Origin: Artocarpus heterophyllus
Taxonomy: Eukaryota > Streptophyta > Magnoliopsida > Rosales > Moraceae
Reading direction: 5' to 3'
Assembly (NCBI GenBank): GCA_025403435.1
Contig: CM046344.1
Location: 20,503,652 to 20,567,651 of the forward strand
Length of the DNA: 64,000 nucleotides
Positions 60,492 to 64,000 of the stretch are shown in pieces. The first letter of the stretch is position 1. Each line of letters begins with the position of its first letter. The translations under genes and the position numbers were made by a program. Under the pieces are notes generated by a model. The model saw only the letters and a list, made by a program, of their open reading frames with translations. It was not told where the DNA came from and searched no databases.

Positions 60492-63400
60492 TGTAATATT
60501 CCGAAAAAAAATTCTTTAGTTTAAATCTAGAATATAATCAAGATTTACAAAATAAATTTCATATTTTATAATTATGAAATTATGTAACTGAAATATCATG
60601 AATTTCATGTGCATGATGAGTGCAAAGTTTTATGGATGAAGGTGTATTTTACATGTACAAATTTTATGAGTTAAAATACTCCAAAATTTGTTGAGTGCCT
60701 TAAAAGGAAAAATTAATGTCATATGCATTATGTTAAAATCCAATTTGTGACAAAAAATACCATAAAGTAAATATGGGATAATGAGATTAAAATATCATGC
60801 CAAAGTCGTAAACAATATGGAACCTGACAGTATACCGGTTAGTATAAATGGCACAGATATTGTCGTTTGAATTTCACCCAATTTAATATTCGGTATATAG
60901 AGACGTATAAAGCAGTGCATTTAGCAACACAATACATTTATATAAAATTAGTTTCCACATAAATAGATGAACTACTGTTGATAGAAATTAAACAGTATGG
61001 GTACATATTGTGCTAAGATATTTTTAAACTGATAAGAAAAGTATCTCCTCCAAACTATACTGTCAGAACAAGAATTATACAGTTTTGAGAAGATTTACAC
61101 AGCTAAAGTAAAACGTAATAGGCTAGGCGTATTTTGATCTTATCCACTTATACCTCACAATGTGTGCAAAATTTCACCTTAATTTCTCTAAGAAATCCAA
61201 ATTTTACAAGGGTTTCTAAACAAAATTTAATTGCAAATAAGCTCTTGAATCAAGCACTGTAAACACTCAAAGGTTATTTTGAAAACTTGTATGTTTATTT
61301 TCTTCTAACTTTGTTTTATAAAGGAAAAAATTCTCTCTCCATTATCGTCTCCAAACCGTTCCCCTCTGATAACATTTCTCTCAAAATCTTGTTGAATTAA
61401 GACGTCAAATTTCCTCTAGAAATAATATTAAGAAGTTTGGAGAAGGATAAAACAATGTTCAAGGAATTTTAAGGTAAAAATTAAAACTTTGCTTAAGCAT
61501 ACTTAAGGTTTAGTTTTTGTCTTGGATAGATCTTTATTGTGGTATTTTGATCTTGTTAGTAAGGAGTTTTTAAAGAGTCTTCAAGCTCATATAGAGAGAT
61601 TTGTGCTTTAGAGCTTATAGGTAAAACCCTAGTGTTCTAGTTTTGTTCAAAGTTTGTATTTTTATTTTATTATGGGTTGTAATTTATGATTATAGACTTT
61701 GGCAGTTGGCATGTTAAAGACTTTTTATGAAATGATTGCGTTATGTGATTTATGTTCATGGATGTGATTATTAATCCTAGATTAAGGTTTTTACACTAAA
61801 AAACAAGTTTGGTTAGTTAAAGTGTTAACACACTTTGGAAACAATTTAAAGATCTAAGTTTTTGAAGAACATAATGATCGAAATGCTTTTCGAGCTCAAT
61901 ACTATTTATTGCAAATGATGAGATTAATGTTTTTCGTGAAGAAATTTCCCTCAAATTCCAACCAAATCAACCCACAAAAGGCAAATTTCAAATTTGACAT
62001 TTTTAAATTTGACCGACTCCCCTTGAAACGATTGATTTTGAAAAAAAATTTAAAGATGAAAGTTGTAACTCTCATCAAAACTATTGACTTTCATAAAATA
62101 ATATTCCTACCAATTCTACACGGATTTTGAGTTATAATTTTATAATATTTAGTCATAGAATTTTAAAACGATAAAGAGGGAAAATGTCTTGAAAATGTTT
62201 GAATCTATTAAAGAGCCTTTGGAGAGTTTTAATCCTTGTTAAAAACTACATGTTACATTACCAATAGTTTTACTTTGGAGGTAGGGGCAAAAATGTCAAG
62301 ATCTTTATATTTTGGGTCAAGACCCTAAAAATAAGCAAAAATGGATTTTTCACTACATGGATGGATTTTCTGCATTATTTTGGGTAGCAAGCAATCACAA
62401 GTTTAATTTTAAGGAGTTCGAAAATTTTCAAGCCCTATTGGGGGCAAAATCATCATTTTTACAAAAAAAGTTAAATTGGTTTGAGCTTACCGATTAAGCT
62501 CAAAGTTTTAATGCAAACAATGAATCTCTTCATATAAAGTACTAAGCTTAGACATAAATTGGCTTTAGTATGTCTAAGTCAACTGATATAGAAATAGACC
62601 GGTAATATAAACCTCAAACTAATAGTCGGGCGTCGACTAAAGATGACATAAAGTCAACTAACCAAGACAAAGGATTTAAATGGAAATATTAGCACAAGAT
62701 TCAAGTAACTTTCAAACCTCACATATGGCATGAAGAAAATGATTTTTATATGCCTTGTTCATGTATGGTTTATGATTGCAATTGTTATGTATATTACCTT
62801 AGATATCAAGTCATGACATAAAGTACATTCACTAAGATTCAAGATTATTAATATAAACCTTCAAGTTAAGGGAGTCAAGATAAGATAATTAAATGTAGTG
62901 TCAACCTCTACTCAGGTGAGAACTATGTCTCTCGACCCAAGAGCGTGTCAAGTTAAGATATGATTTCGGTGCTCGATGATCACACACACTTGGTTTGAAC
63001 ACTTGGGTCCATAATTCATTATAAGTTATGGATGATAATAAGATGTTTATAAATAAGCATAATTAGATTCATGCATTGTACTGTTACTAGTAATCCTATA
63101 CAAAATGTTTTATGAGAAATGTTTAGACTTGTTGAGAGAAAGATCATCTAGATCCTTCATGATGTAGAAAGTCTTGTCAAGAGGCCAGTATGAAAAGTTG
63201 ATGAGCTAGGTGTGGCGGTGGTACAAATGTATGGTTGAGCTATACACACCCCTACAAGTTAAAATTCCACTTTTTGAAAGATTGTTTATTTTAAATATTA
63301 TGTTACGGTCCAGTAGTAAGCTAAAACTACTTTTGCAAGAATGTTAAAGTAGGTACTTTGTAATTATAGATAAACAAGTGTTTTAAACATATTCACGGTG

Positions 63401-63523
63401 ATCACCAATTAATATAAGTAAGTTAAAAAAAGTAAAAAAAAATTATATTCTATATTTTCAAGAGTAAGATTAAGTTTAAGAATAGAGCTTTTAAGTAGTG
63501 GCTTGAACAATCAGGTCATTACA
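60492..63523. mobile_element. Solo LTR, 3032 bp, probably Gypsy (Del/Tekay-like)
   Basis: Begins TGTAATATTCCG and ends GGTCATTACA, with the target duplication TTAAA at 60487-60491 and 63524-63528. There is no coding sequence of any retroelement and no second LTR, so it appears to be a recombination product. The size and TGTAATATyCCG start match large-LTR Del/Tekay chromoviruses, by inference. Small ORFs inside (for example 61909-62130) have no domain. Confidence 0.82.
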
Positions 63524-63528
63524 TTAAA

Positions 63529-64000
63529 GACCGCCAAGTGTGTTCGTTGTTTATGTCCCAAGGTGCTTCCCTTCTATTTAGGCATCTGACATACACTTTT
63601 ACCTTTTAGCTTGTCTGTGATTTGTTTGTACTGATAGTCTGTATTGAGGGTCATGCCTTATATTTCAAGGTCAGTCATATTTGGATTTCATTTCTGTTGG
63701 ACTAAAATCTTACTCTCAAAAAAACAAAAAAAAAATTCATTTCAATAACTTTTTTTTTTTGCTTAATTTCATTTGAGAAAAAAAAATCCATTTGGCAAGT
63801 TTGAAGATGACCTATACATTTCCAAACACAACGAGCTTAATGACAAAAAAACCATGTAACTTTGGATGATAAGGCAGAGCCTGAAGGACCAAAGAAGAAT
63901 ATTGCAGATGGAGAAAGGATAAAACTCCTATTCAAAACTTTGACTTCAATGTGTCATTGGATGAAAGTTGGGATTTTTTTTAAAGGAATGGAAATTGGGA
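63529..64000. other. Right flank of the solo LTR to window end
   Basis: About 200 bp of mixed composition up to an A-rich stretch (63717-63737), then AT-rich sequence. No gene seen. Confidence 0.5.

Overview
This is a nuclear DNA window from a flowering plant, almost certainly a eudicot. It is AT-rich, intron-containing plant genes are few, and LTR retrotransposons of classic plant lineages fill much of it. I cannot name the species from sequence alone. There is no bacterial or organellar gene order, no CRISPR array, and I saw no rRNA or tRNA gene.

Layout. (1) 1-5336 is copy A of a long non-coding segment that recurs in direct orientation at 28398-35410 (copy B). The copies differ by large indels, one of which carries a small ORF found only in copy B. 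(2) About 6880-14530 holds the remains of an F-box/LRR-type gene broken by three insertions: a small MITE-like element, a 4.25-kb Copia element (7286-11535, target duplication AGTCT) and a 2.35-kb solo LTR (12067-14416, target duplication CATTA). (3) 16880-27571 is a complete 10.7-kb Gypsy element of the Tat type with 623-bp LTRs and target duplication CATGC. It has a gag-pol with tandem gypsy-type and second RNase H domains, interrupted by one stop codon. On the opposite strand it carries what looks like a complete spliced gene with its own TATA box, two phase-consistent introns and AATAAA signal. (4) 35640-38605 is a 5'-truncated, frameshifted Ale-type Copia remnant next to the right edge of copy B.

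(5) 39009-54254 is the genic part. A five-exon gene (39009-43255, +) encodes a conserved 301-aa protein. A single-exon gene (48166-48594, +) encodes a 142-aa protein of unknown function. An eight-exon gene (50461-54254, -) encodes an ankyrin-RING E3 ubiquitin ligase of the XBAT31 type. A 292-bp hAT-type MITE with a perfect 8-bp target duplication lies between the last two. (6) 54255-64000 is AT-rich, gene-poor DNA with dispersed short repeats, a half-kilobase T-rich tract and a 3.03-kb solo LTR (60492-63523, target duplication TTAAA).

The host genes do not form an operon or pathway. The organising theme is a genic island next to a nested-transposon block. The most unusual item is the antisense gene inside the Tat element; the broken F-box gene and the indel-rich duplicated segment are the best records of local history. 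Exon borders, target duplications and repeat edges were read by eye; no database search was possible.
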